NCBI RefSeq assembly: GCF_049680855.1
Contig: NZ_JBMPGS010000004.1
Span: 186,001-250,000 of the forward strand
Direction of reading: 5' to 3'
Length of the DNA stretch: 64,000 nucleotides
DNA from: Salinimicrobium sp049680855
GTDB taxonomy: Bacteria; Bacteroidota; Bacteroidia; Flavobacteriales; Flavobacteriaceae
Shown in pieces: positions 15,335 to 24,592 of the stretch. The notes beneath the pieces were generated by a model. That model was not told the DNA's origin. It was given only the letters and a program-made list of their open reading frames with translations, and did not search any database. The position numbers and the translations under genes were made by a program. The number at the start of each line of letters is the position of its first letter. The first letter of the stretch is position 1.

Positions 15335-18300
15335 TTAAACTGTTTCCTCGATTAAATATTTGAAAATTATTTTTCGTACATCTTCTAGAATGACAGGTTT
15401 TGTAAGATAATCATTCATTCCACACGCCAGGTATTTTTCACGCTCATCCTTGATAGCTCGTGCGGTGAGTGCAACAATTGGAACATTTTTATCTTCTTCT
15501 ATTCGCCTTATTTCCTCCGTCGCTTCCAGACCACTAAGAATTGGCATTTGGATATCCATAAAAATAAGATCCACCTCATTTTCCTGATATTTCTCAACAG
15601 CTTCCTCTCCATTTTCCGCAGAAATAATGCTTACGTTTGGCGCCACTTTTTGAATAATGGTGTTGGCAAGAAAACGATTTACGGGATTATCTTCCACCAC
15701 CATAATATTAAAAGTCCTGGAGGTTTCTGTGAATTCCTTCACAGGCTGTCCCACACTTACACCTTCTGGTTTTTCAATGTTGTCCAACAAGTCGTAAAGC
15801 TGGGTGATTTGAATGGGTTTAGTAATATTAAAGGCGATGTCAAGTGCTTTGCAGGATTTCTGAATCATTTCATCTTCTGTAGAACTATGCAGCAATATCA
15901 CCGGCAATTTTTCGGCAGTTAGTTTGTAATCATTGCGTATTTGCTCAATTAACTGGATTCCTGTTAAATAAGGCATATTAAAATCAATAATTGCCAGGTC
16001 AAAATCATCATGTTCCTTTAAACTGGTAAGAGCTTCAATTCCATTCCTACACAAAACGGTTTCAATTTTATTCACCGCCAGCATTTGTTTAAGAATCTCG
16101 CAGTTGTTTTTATTATCATCTACCACCAGGACTTTGCGAATATTCCTTACAGGTCGTGAACTGTAATTTACTTCCTTCTCAGTTTTCATTCTAATACTGA
16201 AATAAAAAGTACTTCCTTCATTTAAGGTGCTTTTTACTTCGAGCCTGCTATGCATCAAATTCAGTAAACGATTACTTATAGTTAATCCTAACCCGCTTCC
16301 TCCATATTTTCTGGTAGTGGAAGCGTCTTCCTGATCAAAGGCATTAAATATTTTTTGCAGATTTTTCTTAGCAATACCTACACCTGTATCCCGAATTTCA
16401 AATTTGAACACTACCTCGCCTCCATCGTCACTAATGTTATTGGAGATTACGCTCAATTCCACTTCTCCCTTCTGAGTGAATTTCACTGCATTCCCAAGCA
16501 AATTCATTAAAATTTGCCTTAAACGTACGCCATCTACATATACATATCTTCGGATATCAGGAGAGATTTGCAGCAATATCTCGAGACCTTTCTGGTGTGC
16601 CTGGTGCTTGATCATGTCAATGGTTTGGCTACACAACTGAATTAAATCTGTTCGCTCTTCGTTTAGTTCCAGTTTACCCGCTTCAATTTTAGAAAAATCC
16701 AGCACATCATTAATAAGGTCCATTAATGTATTTGCAGAATTATAAACCGTCTTCATGTACTTCCTCTGTGAAGAATTTAGGTCGGTTTGCATGAGCAGGT
16801 CAGTAAAACCAACAATTCCATTGAGAGGGGTGCGAATTTCATGACTCATGTTTGCCAGGAATTCTGATTTAGCCTTATTTGCCTCTTCTGCTTTTCTTTT
16901 GGCCGTTACCAGGGAATATTCCATCTCTTTCAGCTTTGAAATATCTGTAGCTACACCAAGATATCCCGAAATGGTTCCCTGATGATTCTTAATGGCTGTG
17001 ACTACTAGCTTAACCTTGAAAGTGGAGCTGTCTTTTCGTTTGTAAGTCCATTCCGCATCATCATATTCTCCTTTTTTCGGCTTAAAAGTAAAAACGTTAA
17101 AACCTTCAGGACGTTCGCCGTATTCCTCTGCTAACAACGTTGCTCGTGCAGCTATTTCTTCTTTTGAATGTAACTGCACAACGTTCATCTTTCCTATTAC
17201 CTCTTCTGAAGTAAAGCCCAAAAGATTTTCCGCTCCCTTATTGAATTTCTGTACGATTCCCTTTTTATCCGTCTCAATGATAGAAACCTGGGTTGTAGCA
17301 TCCATAAGCCCCTGAAGCTCGTTCAAACTTTTTTGTAAGGCTCTTTCTGAAGTTATTCGTTTTGTAAGGTCACTAATTTGACCAATTAAGTACAAAGGTT
17401 TTCCTTCGTCATCTACAATGACCGAAACATATAGCATTCCATAGATTATCTTTCCAGATTTGCTCAAAAATCTTTTTTCTACACTATAGGTATCCCTTTC
17501 CAGGTTAAGAAGTTCTTTGAGTTCTAGCGTATCCTTTTTGAGGTCTTTAGGGTGAATGAGGTCCCTGGAGCGTTTTTGAAGAAATTCCTCTTTGGTGTAG
17601 CCAAACATGTTCGCCAGATTTTGATTTACCATCAACCATTCACCCTGCATACTCACTACCCCCATACCATTTGGGGAATACTCAAAGGCACTCATAAATC
17701 TTTTTGCATTCTCACTTGCCTTCATTTGCAAATGCATTTGCTCTGTAATATCTTCTACCTGACTAATGATAAGATCTTCTACCCCAGCGCCCCCTTTTAT
17801 TAAGGAAGAGGTAAGCCTACACCATATTTTCACCCCTGTTTTTTTATAGAACTTAGCTTCCATTTGGTAGCTATCTATTTCGCCAGCGATTAGTCTCTCC
17901 CGGTTTTTTATCGCTTCTGGAAGGAAAGATGGGTGAATCACATTTCTAAATGTGAGATTCATAGTTTCACTAAACTCATTTCCCTCATATCCAAAAATTC
18001 TAAGGCTAGCCGGATTTGCTAAAATTAAATGACCTTGAATATGAACCAAAAGAATTCCCAGGGAAGAATTTTGAAAGATCATTTCAAATCGCTCCCTCGT
18101 GGCCTTGTGCTGCAGTTCAGCTTCTTTTCGTTTGCTAATATCCTGAAACGCTCCATAAAGCCGCACACACTTACCCTCTTTAAATTCCGGTTTCCCAAGT
18201 GCCCGCACCCAAATTTCCCTATTTTTGGCTGTGATCAATTTTAATTCGGTGTCCCATGCAACACCGTTTTCAATAGCGGCCTCGACCAACTTGGAAACCT

Positions 18301-18907
18301 TATCTCTACTCCAACCCTCTTTGTAAAATTGAATTCCTTCATCAAGATTTGGCTCGTAATCTTCTGGCACCTCATGAATTTCTCTGGTAATGCGCGTCCA
18401 GGACATTCTTTTTTTAATCAAATCCAGCTCCCAACCTCCAACACGTGCCAGTTCATTCGTCTCATTGAAAATCTTAATAATGTCTTTAAATGAATTTTTA
18501 TCGTCATAATTCTTGCTCTGAATTTCATAACGTTGAATTTTATACAAAATACCAACTCCCGATTTTAACGCTACCTTCTGCACTAAAATTTTCACAAGCA
18601 AGTTTTCCCCTTTACCTGTGAAAAATGACTTTTTTACCTCATACTTTTCTTTCTCCAAATTGCCTTCTGCATCCTTAATTACAGATGAAATTTCATTTGT
18701 TAAATTATCTCTACCTAAGTCCGGATTTTCATTTACCAAACCGAGAAATTTCCAAAATGAGAAACTAATCCAAATTTCTTTTTTCGCTATAGAGGGTTGA
18801 ATCCAAATCCCACAAACAGGTATAGAGGTGAGTTCGTTAAGCAATTCCGGATTTTCAGAAATAATTTTTTCGCCTTCGGCGGTAGGAAGTAACATATGTT
18901 GAGACAT
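15335..18907 (-). CDS. Soluble multi-PAS hybrid histidine kinase with two receiver domains
   Basis: A 1190-residue protein with no membrane segment or signal peptide. After an N-terminal region of unclear fold (1-145) there are four PAS/PAC units (about 150-270, 275-400, 405-525 and 530-655). A HisKA domain follows with His689 in MSHEIRTPLNG, then a HATPase domain (NLLGNAVKF, DTGVGI, GGSGLGL). Two receivers end the protein: one with VLVVDDN..AIIDFNMP and a C-terminal one with IMVVEDN..IFMDIQMP. It heads the cluster and probably feeds the Hpt protein, the response regulator and finally the GT2/HEAT pair. PAS ligands cannot be predicted. Confidence 0.93.
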   Translation of the reverse strand: MSQHMLLPTAEGEKIISENPELLNELTSIPVCGIWIQPSIAKKEIWISFSFWKFLGLVNENPDLGRDNLTNEISSVIKDAEGNLEKEKYEVKKSFFTGKGENLLVKILVQKVALKSGVGILYKIQRYEIQSKNYDDKNSFKDIIKIFNETNELARVGGWELDLIKKRMSWTRITREIHEVPEDYEPNLDEGIQFYKEGWSRDKVSKLVEAAIENGVAWDTELKLITAKNREIWVRALGKPEFKEGKCVRLYGAFQDISKRKEAELQHKATRERFEMIFQNSSLGILLVHIQGHLILANPASLRIFGYEGNEFSETMNLTFRNVIHPSFLPEAIKNRERLIAGEIDSYQMEAKFYKKTGVKIWCRLTSSLIKGGAGVEDLIISQVEDITEQMHLQMKASENAKRFMSAFEYSPNGMGVVSMQGEWLMVNQNLANMFGYTKEEFLQKRSRDLIHPKDLKKDTLELKELLNLERDTYSVEKRFLSKSGKIIYGMLYVSVIVDDEGKPLYLIGQISDLTKRITSERALQKSLNELQGLMDATTQVSIIETDKKGIVQKFNKGAENLLGFTSEEVIGKMNVVQLHSKEEIAARATLLAEEYGERPEGFNVFTFKPKKGEYDDAEWTYKRKDSSTFKVKLVVTAIKNHQGTISGYLGVATDISKLKEMEYSLVTAKRKAEEANKAKSEFLANMSHEIRTPLNGIVGFTDLLMQTDLNSSQRKYMKTVYNSANTLMDLINDVLDFSKIEAGKLELNEERTDLIQLCSQTIDMIKHQAHQKGLEILLQISPDIRRYVYVDGVRLRQILMNLLGNAVKFTQKGEVELSVISNNISDDGGEVVFKFEIRDTGVGIAKKNLQKIFNAFDQEDASTTRKYGGSGLGLTISNRLLNLMHSRLEVKSTLNEGSTFYFSIRMKTEKEVNYSSRPVRNIRKVLVVDDNKNNCEILKQMLAVNKIETVLCRNGIEALTSLKEHDDFDLAIIDFNMPYLTGIQLIEQIRNDYKLTAEKLPVILLHSSTEDEMIQKSCKALDIAFNITKPIQITQLYDLLDNIEKPEGVSVGQPVKEFTETSRTFNIMVVEDNPVNRFLANTIIQKVAPNVSIISAENGEEAVEKYQENEVDLIFMDIQMPILSGLEATEEIRRIEEDKNVPIVALTARAIKDEREKYLACGMNDYLTKPVILEDVRKIIFKYLIEETV

Positions 18908-19204
18908 TGTTGGAGGATTAGATTTCCCGAAAATAAGATAATTTAAAACATAAGAACCTATTTTTTATTTAAGAAGGCTGCATTGCAATACAAAAGGAAG
19001 CAGAATCATAAAATTTTCAGCAGCAAACTTAATTTTGAGAATAGTTGGTATTCAAATCATATCCAAGCAGGCCTTCATATTAATTAAACGGGCTGATTAG
19101 CCCATTAGAAATTATGTCATCAAAAAAAACAGATTTCCAAATTGCTTCCCCTTAACCTTCTTACACTAAACTGCAGCAAACTTCTTTTATATATCTTGCA
19201 AGAG

Positions 19205-20080
19205 ATGACATTTTTCACTGAAACACATAAAGTCCCGAACGAAATTTCTCCCATCCGGCTGCAGGAATACGGCGTGGGTATTTTTGACGCCTGCTCCACA
19301 AAATCTGCATTAAAAAAAGCTTTAAAGAGACAGCATATTCAAGTAAATGGAAAAATTGCAACTTCAGCAACAATTATAGATGGAGGCGAAAAAATTAGCC
19401 TTTACATTCCGGAAGAGCAAAAAACCCTGAAAAAACTAATCTTTCCTTTGCAGGTACTTTTTGAAGATGAACACCTGGCTTTGATTCATAAACCTGCCGG
19501 AATCCTGGTGAATGGTAATCGTTTCAAAACCATTGCAAATGCACTACCCCAAAAACTGAAACAAAGCAACCTTTTTGACGCCACCAGGCCACAGCCTGTC
19601 CACCGGCTGGATTATGCTACCACAGGAATCCTAATGATTGGGAAAACCCGTAGCAGCATTCGACTTTTAAACGGCATGTTTGAAGAAAAAAAGATCCAGA
19701 AAATTTACTATGCGGTAAGCATTGGAGAAATGAATGATTTCGGAAAAATAAATTCTGAGATAGGTGGGAAACCTTCAGAAACCATTTATTCTGTTTGCAA
19801 TTCTGTTCCTTCAGAACGTTTCACTCGTCTTAACCTGGTGCAGCTGAAGCCCAAAACCGGCAGAAGACATCAACTCCGCAAACACCTTTCAGGTATTGGA
19901 AATCCCATTTTGGGAGATAAAAAATATGGCACTGAAGGCTTAATTCTAAACGGCAAAGGCTTATACCTGCACGCTTTTTCCCTTGAATTCGAACATCCTT
20001 TTACGGGTGAAAAAGTTAAAATTGAAGACGGGCTACCTAAAAAATTCAGCAAAATATTTTCGCGAAAAGAAGAATCGTAA
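19205..20080 (+). CDS. RluA-family pseudouridine synthase
   Basis: A 291-residue protein from the ATG at 19205; the frame is open from 19142, but those 21 residues are not family-like. It has an N-terminal S4-like RNA-binding region (KSALKKALKRQHIQVNGKIATSATIIDGGEKISLYIPEE) and a catalytic domain with VHRLDYATTGILMIGKT, in which the RLD Asp is the nucleophile. LVQLKPKTGRRHQLRKHLSGIGNPILGDKKYG follows. It modifies uridines in rRNA or tRNA; the exact target is not decidable. It is divergent from the hybrid kinase gene and convergent with the DUF1508 gene. Confidence 0.88.
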   Translation: MTFFTETHKVPNEISPIRLQEYGVGIFDACSTKSALKKALKRQHIQVNGKIATSATIIDGGEKISLYIPEEQKTLKKLIFPLQVLFEDEHLALIHKPAGILVNGNRFKTIANALPQKLKQSNLFDATRPQPVHRLDYATTGILMIGKTRSSIRLLNGMFEEKKIQKIYYAVSIGEMNDFGKINSEIGGKPSETIYSVCNSVPSERFTRLNLVQLKPKTGRRHQLRKHLSGIGNPILGDKKYGTEGLILNGKGLYLHAFSLEFEHPFTGEKVKIEDGLPKKFSKIFSRKEES

Positions 20081-20117
20081 TTTCTTCTCCTTTTCTATTT
20101 CATTTCGATAATTTCCC

Positions 20118-20136
20118 TCAAAAATGTCAATTTTGG
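20118..20136. repeat. Recurrent intergenic palindrome, copy 3 (imperfect)
   Basis: TCAAAAATGTCAATTTTGG, between the convergent 3' ends of the RluA-type and DUF1508 genes. Confidence 0.45.
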
Positions 20137-20194
20137 ATCTCCTTTAAAGGGGACTTCCAGTTTTGCTTCTGATCTTAATTGGCTCTTTCAATTA

Positions 20195-20569
20195 TTACAT
20201 CTGCACTTCGGCTGGTGAATCTGCCTCTGCAAAAATATCTTCAGATTCAGAAAAATCAAGAGTTTCGGCCACGGGAACGTATTTCAGGATCTGGTCAATT
20301 CCCTTTTGCAGCATAAGTTCTGTAGTGAACTTCCTGCTGGTAGCAAGCACGAGTCCGTTTCTGGAGATCCTGAAAAAATATTTTCCACCTCCCGTCCGTT
20401 TTTTGGAAAAGGTGAAATTCGTGGTATCCTCCTGTATCGCATTGATCATTACTTCACAATCAGATTTTTGTTTACATGCAATACTGGTAAAAATGGTTTT
20501 TCCCTTTCTGGACGCGAATGTAAATTTATAATCTCCTCCCGGTCGTTTACTTATAACAAATGCGCTCAT
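20195..20569 (-). CDS. DUF1508 (YegP-like) protein
   Basis: A 124-residue protein with two copies of the small DUF1508 beta-beta-beta-alpha unit, FVISKRPGGDYKFTFASRKGKTIFTS and FTFSKKRTGGGKYFFRISRNGLVLATSRKF, each followed by a helix. The C-terminal tail (about 105-124) is acidic. Function is unknown; the family is common in Bacteroidota and usually stands alone. No signal peptide is visible, and it is monocistronic here. Confidence 0.82.
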   Translation of the reverse strand: MSAFVISKRPGGDYKFTFASRKGKTIFTSIACKQKSDCEVMINAIQEDTTNFTFSKKRTGGGKYFFRISRNGLVLATSRKFTTELMLQKGIDQILKYVPVAETLDFSESEDIFAEADSPAEVQM

Positions 20570-20678
20570 AATATGCTTCAGAAATTAGAAAAGCAAATCT
20601 AAAAAAAGTACGATTCCATTTTCTCCATTGCACAAGAACTCTTGAAAAAGTTATTAAGAACACTTAGTTCCTGAAAGT

Positions 20679-20828
20679 ATGACTACAGACGAAAATTTAT
20701 TAATTCCTACTTCAGAAAATGGCTCGAAAAACAGCCTTTTTGACGCCTTTAACGCTGCTGTTTTTCAGAAGCTTTTTAATACTTTTGCATTCCGGAATTT
20801 TCTTCGGAAAAAAATTAGAAATGCGTAA
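20679..20828 (+). CDS. Possible 49-residue small protein
   Basis: A short frame from ATG to TAA just 17 bp before the next gene on the same strand. The product starts MTTDENLLIPTSENG and ends in a Phe- and Lys/Arg-rich stretch. No family is recognised and there are no membrane segments. It could be a real small gene cotranscribed with the following membrane protein, or chance. Confidence 0.25.
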   Translation: MTTDENLLIPTSENGSKNSLFDAFNAAVFQKLFNTFAFRNFLRKKIRNA

Positions 20829-20845
20829 ATCATTCAGCTATAACA

Positions 20846-21289
20846 ATGTCCCATTACCCAAAAGATACTGAGGAAGAACAAGAAAAAACTGATCATATTT
20901 TTCCGGGAAATCCGCAGGAAGAAACGCCCGAGTTGTACTCAAAAAATCTCATCCTGATCTTTGCTATCTTATTTTCACCAATTTTTTCGGCTACCTTGCT
21001 GGTCATAAATCTTCGAAATTTAGGTAAGAGAAAAGCTGCACAATGGGTGATGCTCTTTGGCATAGGCTACTTATTTGCAACTGCGGCTGTTTTACAGCTA
21101 CTCAATCTTGACACCAGCCTAACTTTTATAGCTAATGTGATTGGTGCTGCCATACTTAATGAATATTTCTGGAATAAATACATTGGTCGCGACACAGCGT
21201 ATCGCAAGAAAAGCTGGATCAAGCCAATCCTTATCTCTATTCTTATTGTACTGGTGATCTTCTCATTGCTCTATATGGCGGCTAGTTAA
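20846..21289 (+). CDS. Four-helix membrane protein of unknown function
   Basis: A 147-residue protein with an acidic cytosolic N-terminus (1-30) and four hydrophobic segments (about 34-53, 65-84, 88-103 and 129-146). The motif ILNEYFWNKYIGRDTAYRKKSWIKP lies between segments three and four. It resembles uncharacterised flavobacterial membrane proteins, and I cannot assign a function. It stands alone between the small frame upstream and clpS on the opposite strand. Confidence 0.7.
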   Translation: MSHYPKDTEEEQEKTDHIFPGNPQEETPELYSKNLILIFAILFSPIFSATLLVINLRNLGKRKAAQWVMLFGIGYLFATAAVLQLLNLDTSLTFIANVIGAAILNEYFWNKYIGRDTAYRKKSWIKPILISILIVLVIFSLLYMAAS

Positions 21290-21293
21290 GATC

Positions 21294-21308
21294 CAAAAAT
21301 GGCATTTT
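21294..21308. repeat. Recurrent intergenic palindrome, copy 4
   Basis: CAAAAATGGCATTTT, five bases after a stop codon and between convergent genes. Confidence 0.5.
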
Positions 21309-21330
21309 AAATTCATTTTTTTTAAAACAA

Positions 21331-21356
21331 AAAACCTGCAGGGAAACTGCAGGTTT
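21331..21356. terminator. Bidirectional hairpin terminator
   Basis: AAAACCTGCAG pairs with CTGCAGGTTTT around GGAAA, with A-rich and T-rich flanks. It sits between the convergent membrane-protein gene and clpS and can serve both. Confidence 0.8.
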
Positions 21357-21385
21357 TAATTTATATTCTTTGGAACATTCTTTCA

Positions 21386-21661
21386 CTAAATAATTTCAGC
21401 ACTTAAATCGGCATCTAGCAACTTGCTGCACCGCGGTTCCAATTCTTTGTAGGTTCCGGTTTTGACGGCACATTTGCCTTTGTAATGTACCAGTAGCGAA
21501 CATTGTTCTGCCTGCTCGGCTGTATGCTCGCAAACCGCAATTAAAGTATTTATCACATGATCAAAAGTATTATAATCATCATTATATAAAATGATCTCAT
21601 GTAATTTATCTTCTTTCGTCTGGACCTGTACTTCTTCTAAAACTTCTTCCTTCGTGCTCAT
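21386..21661 (-). CDS. clpS: ClpS, adaptor of ClpAP/ClpCP protease
   Basis: A 91-residue protein. After a disordered, acidic N-terminal extension the core LHEIILYNDDYNTFDHVINTLIAVCEHTAEQAEQCSLLVHYKGKCAVKTG is the ClpS fold. It keeps the substrate-pocket residues (NDDYNTFDHV) and the ClpA-contact region (HYKGKCAV in place of HxxGxxxV). It delivers N-degron substrates to the AAA+ unfoldase. It is 49 bp downstream of prmA on the same strand, a pairing frequent in flavobacteria. Confidence 0.95.
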   Translation of the reverse strand: MSTKEEVLEEVQVQTKEDKLHEIILYNDDYNTFDHVINTLIAVCEHTAEQAEQCSLLVHYKGKCAVKTGTYKELEPRCSKLLDADLSAEII

Positions 21662-21710
21662 AATCTCTCGTTTTTCAATAGCGCTTAAAGATAATAAAAA
21701 TCCTTGAAAT

Positions 21711-22541
21711 TTACCTTTTCAAGAATTTCAATGCTACCCATTCATCCTTTTCTAACCCCTCGTGGTATTGAAGTCCCTGCTTCTCGCATTCTTCTTTTAT
21801 CACGGGAATATCTGCTTCGTAAAATCCGCTGAGATAGAGTTCTCCACCCTTTTTAAGGCACTTGCTGTAGGTAGTCATATCCTGCAAAAGGATGTTCCTA
21901 TTAATATTAGCGATAATGGTATCGTATTGTTTCCCGCCCAATAATTCTGCCGTTCCTTCGAATACCGAAATTTTCTCACACTTATTGCGCTCCACATTTT
22001 CCTGTGTGTTGAGATAGCACCAGTTATCAATATCTATGGCGTCTACAGCTTGAGCACCTCTTTTTTCGGCTACAATAGCCAAAACTCCGGTACCGCAACC
22101 CATGTCCAGCACTTTTTTATCCTGCAGGTCATTTTTCAGTAAAAACTGGATCATCATGTGAGTTGTAGCGTGATGGCCTGTACCAAATGACATTTTTGGC
22201 TCAATGACGATGTCGTATTTCACATTTACTTCGGGGTGAAAAGGCGCTCTCACACTACAAATGTCATCCACCAGAATGGGGTGAAAATTTTTCTCCCATT
22301 CTTCGTTCCAGTTCACCTGCGCGATTTCTTTGGAAGTATAAGTGATCTCGAACTCTTCCGACTGTAGAACGTGTACTCCCGACAAGGCTTCTTCCTCAAA
22401 TTCTTCCTTCGGAATATACGCCGTCACGCCGTCCTCATTTTCAACAAAACTCTCAAAGCCGGCCAAACCCAGCTCTGCGATGAGAATTTCGGAAGCAGGC
22501 TGCACAGGTTCAATGGTAAATTTAAATTCGAGGTAATCCAT
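21711..22541 (-). CDS. prmA: Ribosomal protein L11 methyltransferase PrmA
   Basis: A 276-residue SAM-dependent methyltransferase. An N-terminal substrate-recognition region (1-105) is followed by MSFGTGHHATTHMM and the SAM-binding motif VLDMGCGTGVLAIVAEKRGA. NINRNILLQDM then contains the NxN-type catalytic loop. It trimethylates lysines and the N-terminus of L11. It lies 9 bp after tpiA, so tpiA-prmA-clpS form one operon. The length is slightly below E. coli PrmA (293), as is usual in Bacteroidota. Confidence 0.94.
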   Translation of the reverse strand: MDYLEFKFTIEPVQPASEILIAELGLAGFESFVENEDGVTAYIPKEEFEEEALSGVHVLQSEEFEITYTSKEIAQVNWNEEWEKNFHPILVDDICSVRAPFHPEVNVKYDIVIEPKMSFGTGHHATTHMMIQFLLKNDLQDKKVLDMGCGTGVLAIVAEKRGAQAVDAIDIDNWCYLNTQENVERNKCEKISVFEGTAELLGGKQYDTIIANINRNILLQDMTTYSKCLKKGGELYLSGFYEADIPVIKEECEKQGLQYHEGLEKDEWVALKFLKR

Positions 22542-22550
22542 TTATATATT

Positions 22551-23303
22551 TTAAAAGGAGTGAACGATCGCAAGGAAATCTTCGGCTTTTAAGCTGGCGC
22601 CACCAATGAGTCCGCCGTCAACGTCTTCTTTTGCAAAGATTTCTTTGGCATTCGCGGGTTTAACGCTTCCGCCGTATAAGATGGAAATCTCAGCAGCAAT
22701 CTCACTTCCAAACTTTTCAGAAATGGTTTTTCTAATGAATGCATGCATTTCCTGCGCCTGCTCGGGAGAAGCGGTTTCTCCTGTTCCAATCGCCCAAACC
22801 GGCTCGTATGCAATCACAACATCTTTCCAATTCTCTTTAGAGATATGAAAAAGACCTTCTGAAAGCTGCTTTTTGACTACCTCAAAATGATTGTCATTTT
22901 TTCTTTCTTCCAGTTCTTCCCCACAACAAAAGATCACCTGCAGGTCATTTTTCAAAGCTGCATCTACTTTTTCGGCTAAAAGAGCGTCGGTTTCATTGAA
23001 GATCGCGCGACGTTCGCTGTGCCCTAAAATCACATGTTTTACACCAACGCTGCTAAGCATTTTGCCAGAAACTTCTCCTGTAAAGGCACCATTCTCACTT
23101 TGATGCATGTTTTGAGCTGCTACTTCAATTGGAGTATCTGCCAAAGATTGAAAAACGTGGTAAAGATTCGTAAAAGAAGGTGCCACGATGACTTTTGCAT
23201 CGGGTGTTTCTTCCAAATGCTGTTTCAATTGTGCCAAAAGATCTTCAGTTTCTGAAAGATCGTTATTCATTTTCCAGTTTCCTGCAACTATGTTTTTTCT
23301 CAT
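22551..23303 (-). CDS. tpiA: Triose-phosphate isomerase
   Basis: A 250-residue TIM barrel. It has the substrate Lys in VAGNWKMN, the catalytic His in VILGHSERR and the catalytic Glu in VIAYEPVWAIGTG. The phosphate-binding loop is YGGSVKP with DGGLIGGASL. It interconverts DHAP and glyceraldehyde-3-phosphate in the cytosol. It is first in the tpiA-prmA-clpS operon and 185 bp downstream of the DoxX-like gene. Confidence 0.97.
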   Translation of the reverse strand: MRKNIVAGNWKMNNDLSETEDLLAQLKQHLEETPDAKVIVAPSFTNLYHVFQSLADTPIEVAAQNMHQSENGAFTGEVSGKMLSSVGVKHVILGHSERRAIFNETDALLAEKVDAALKNDLQVIFCCGEELEERKNDNHFEVVKKQLSEGLFHISKENWKDVVIAYEPVWAIGTGETASPEQAQEMHAFIRKTISEKFGSEIAAEISILYGGSVKPANAKEIFAKEDVDGGLIGGASLKAEDFLAIVHSF

Positions 23304-23488
23304 ATTGGTAGATTTTAATCACAGAACGGCCTTTTTGAAGAACTATCCGCACTGCTGTCTTGGTTGATAAATATTTTCCTCCGGAAGGAATCTCTACAAA
23401 TATATTGATAAGTATGGAGAAAAGCGCCCTTTTTGGAAACGGAAAAAGCTGGAAAACTTCTTCAAAATGCACATTTTTGAAAGGTATG

Positions 23489-24583
23489 CTAGAGCTCCAA
23501 CTGTTCTGCATCGTTCCAGTGCAGCTTTTGTAAGATCGTACCTTTGTGCAACTTCACAATGCCAGGATTGCTCCTGATAATGGTTTTTAAAGCAGTTTCA
23601 TCACTAAAATAAAATGGAAAATCAAGATCATATTTTTCCTTTACTTCCGCTTTCAATTCTTCCCCGGAAGCAGATAGACCTATCACCCTGTAACCTTCTG
23701 CCTCGGCAGCCTTAGCCACAGCGTTCATTTTCTGAAGCCCCGGCTCCTCACTCCGTCGCAAACTATAGGCAACGATCAAGATAAGTTTTTCTTCCTGTAA
23801 AATTTCTGAAGTGAAATTCTCGCCGTCCTTTTCCATAGAAAAATCATGAATTGGAGCTTCGTAACCTTCCTGAACCAGTTCTGTCTCTACATCTATAAAT
23901 TCGCCCGTTACCTGCGGATAAGATCCTTGTGTAGTGACGATTTTCTCCTCACCATTTTCTCTAAACTTCCAATGATAATCATACACGGCTTCGGGAGCAC
24001 CTTCGGGAATGGTCATTTTTTCAGTGATGTTATTGCCAACTTTATATGCCCGAAAATCTATCAATGGCAGGTGCATCAACACGTAATATGCAAAGGTAAA
24101 ACAGAGCATAAAAGACAGGAAGACAATCCAGCGATGAGATGCTTTTGCAAAAACCGGCTTGATGAATTTCCTCTTAACGAACAGGAATACGATCAAGACC
24201 AGCAGGATTACATCCTTGATAAATGACTGCCATGGCGTAAGCGGAATTGCGTCACCAAAGCAACCACAATCGGTCACTTTATTGAAGTATGCAGAATAGA
24301 ACGTAAGAAAGGTGAAAAATAAGATCATGAGCAGCAAAGCCCAGGTGGTGAATTTTGGCAAATAGCCAATAAGCAGCATGATTCCCAGCACGAGTTCAAA
24401 AACTACCAGCAGTATAGCTATAACCAGTGCAAAAGGCGCTAAAAATTCAAGATCAAGAACCGCCGGACTAAAATATTCTTCGAGTTTAAAACTGAAACCA
24501 ATAGGATCGTTGAGTTTTACAAATCCGGAAAAAATAAAGAGAATTCCGACTAATAATCTGGCGATACCTACTGCTATTTTCAT
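23489..24583 (-). CDS. BT_3928-type DoxX/MauE family membrane protein
   Basis: A 364-residue inner-membrane protein. Residues 1-135 form a DoxX/MauE-like four-helix unit (ARLLVGILFIFSGFVKLNDPIGFSFKLEEYF..F, NKVTDCGCFGDAIPLTPW with the conserved CGCFGD). Two further hydrophobic segments follow (about 145-172). The C-terminal 150 residues look like a thioredoxin-fold domain without an active CxxC (LILIVAYSLRR, YRVIGLSASGEE, DLDFPFYFSDETALKTIIRSNPGIVKLHKG). A role in redox partnering at the membrane is likely but unproven. It lies 9 bp after the DUF1599 gene. Confidence 0.88.
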   Translation of the reverse strand: MKIAVGIARLLVGILFIFSGFVKLNDPIGFSFKLEEYFSPAVLDLEFLAPFALVIAILLVVFELVLGIMLLIGYLPKFTTWALLLMILFFTFLTFYSAYFNKVTDCGCFGDAIPLTPWQSFIKDVILLVLIVFLFVKRKFIKPVFAKASHRWIVFLSFMLCFTFAYYVLMHLPLIDFRAYKVGNNITEKMTIPEGAPEAVYDYHWKFRENGEEKIVTTQGSYPQVTGEFIDVETELVQEGYEAPIHDFSMEKDGENFTSEILQEEKLILIVAYSLRRSEEPGLQKMNAVAKAAEAEGYRVIGLSASGEELKAEVKEKYDLDFPFYFSDETALKTIIRSNPGIVKLHKGTILQKLHWNDAEQLEL

Positions 24584-24592
24584 TCTAAAATT

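Noticed and set aside
19090..19103. GGGCTGATTAGCCC hairpin upstream of the RluA-type gene.
   Set aside because: Short stem without a T run and no gene ending before it; not enough for a terminator or riboswitch call.
22184..22200. CCAAAAATG-type palindrome inside prmA.
   Set aside because: It encodes the conserved MSFGTGHH motif of PrmA, so the match to the intergenic palindrome is explained by coding.
23263..23511. 82-codon minus-strand frame between the DoxX-like gene and tpiA.
   Set aside because: It overlaps both neighbours, lacks any recognisable feature and looks like chance.
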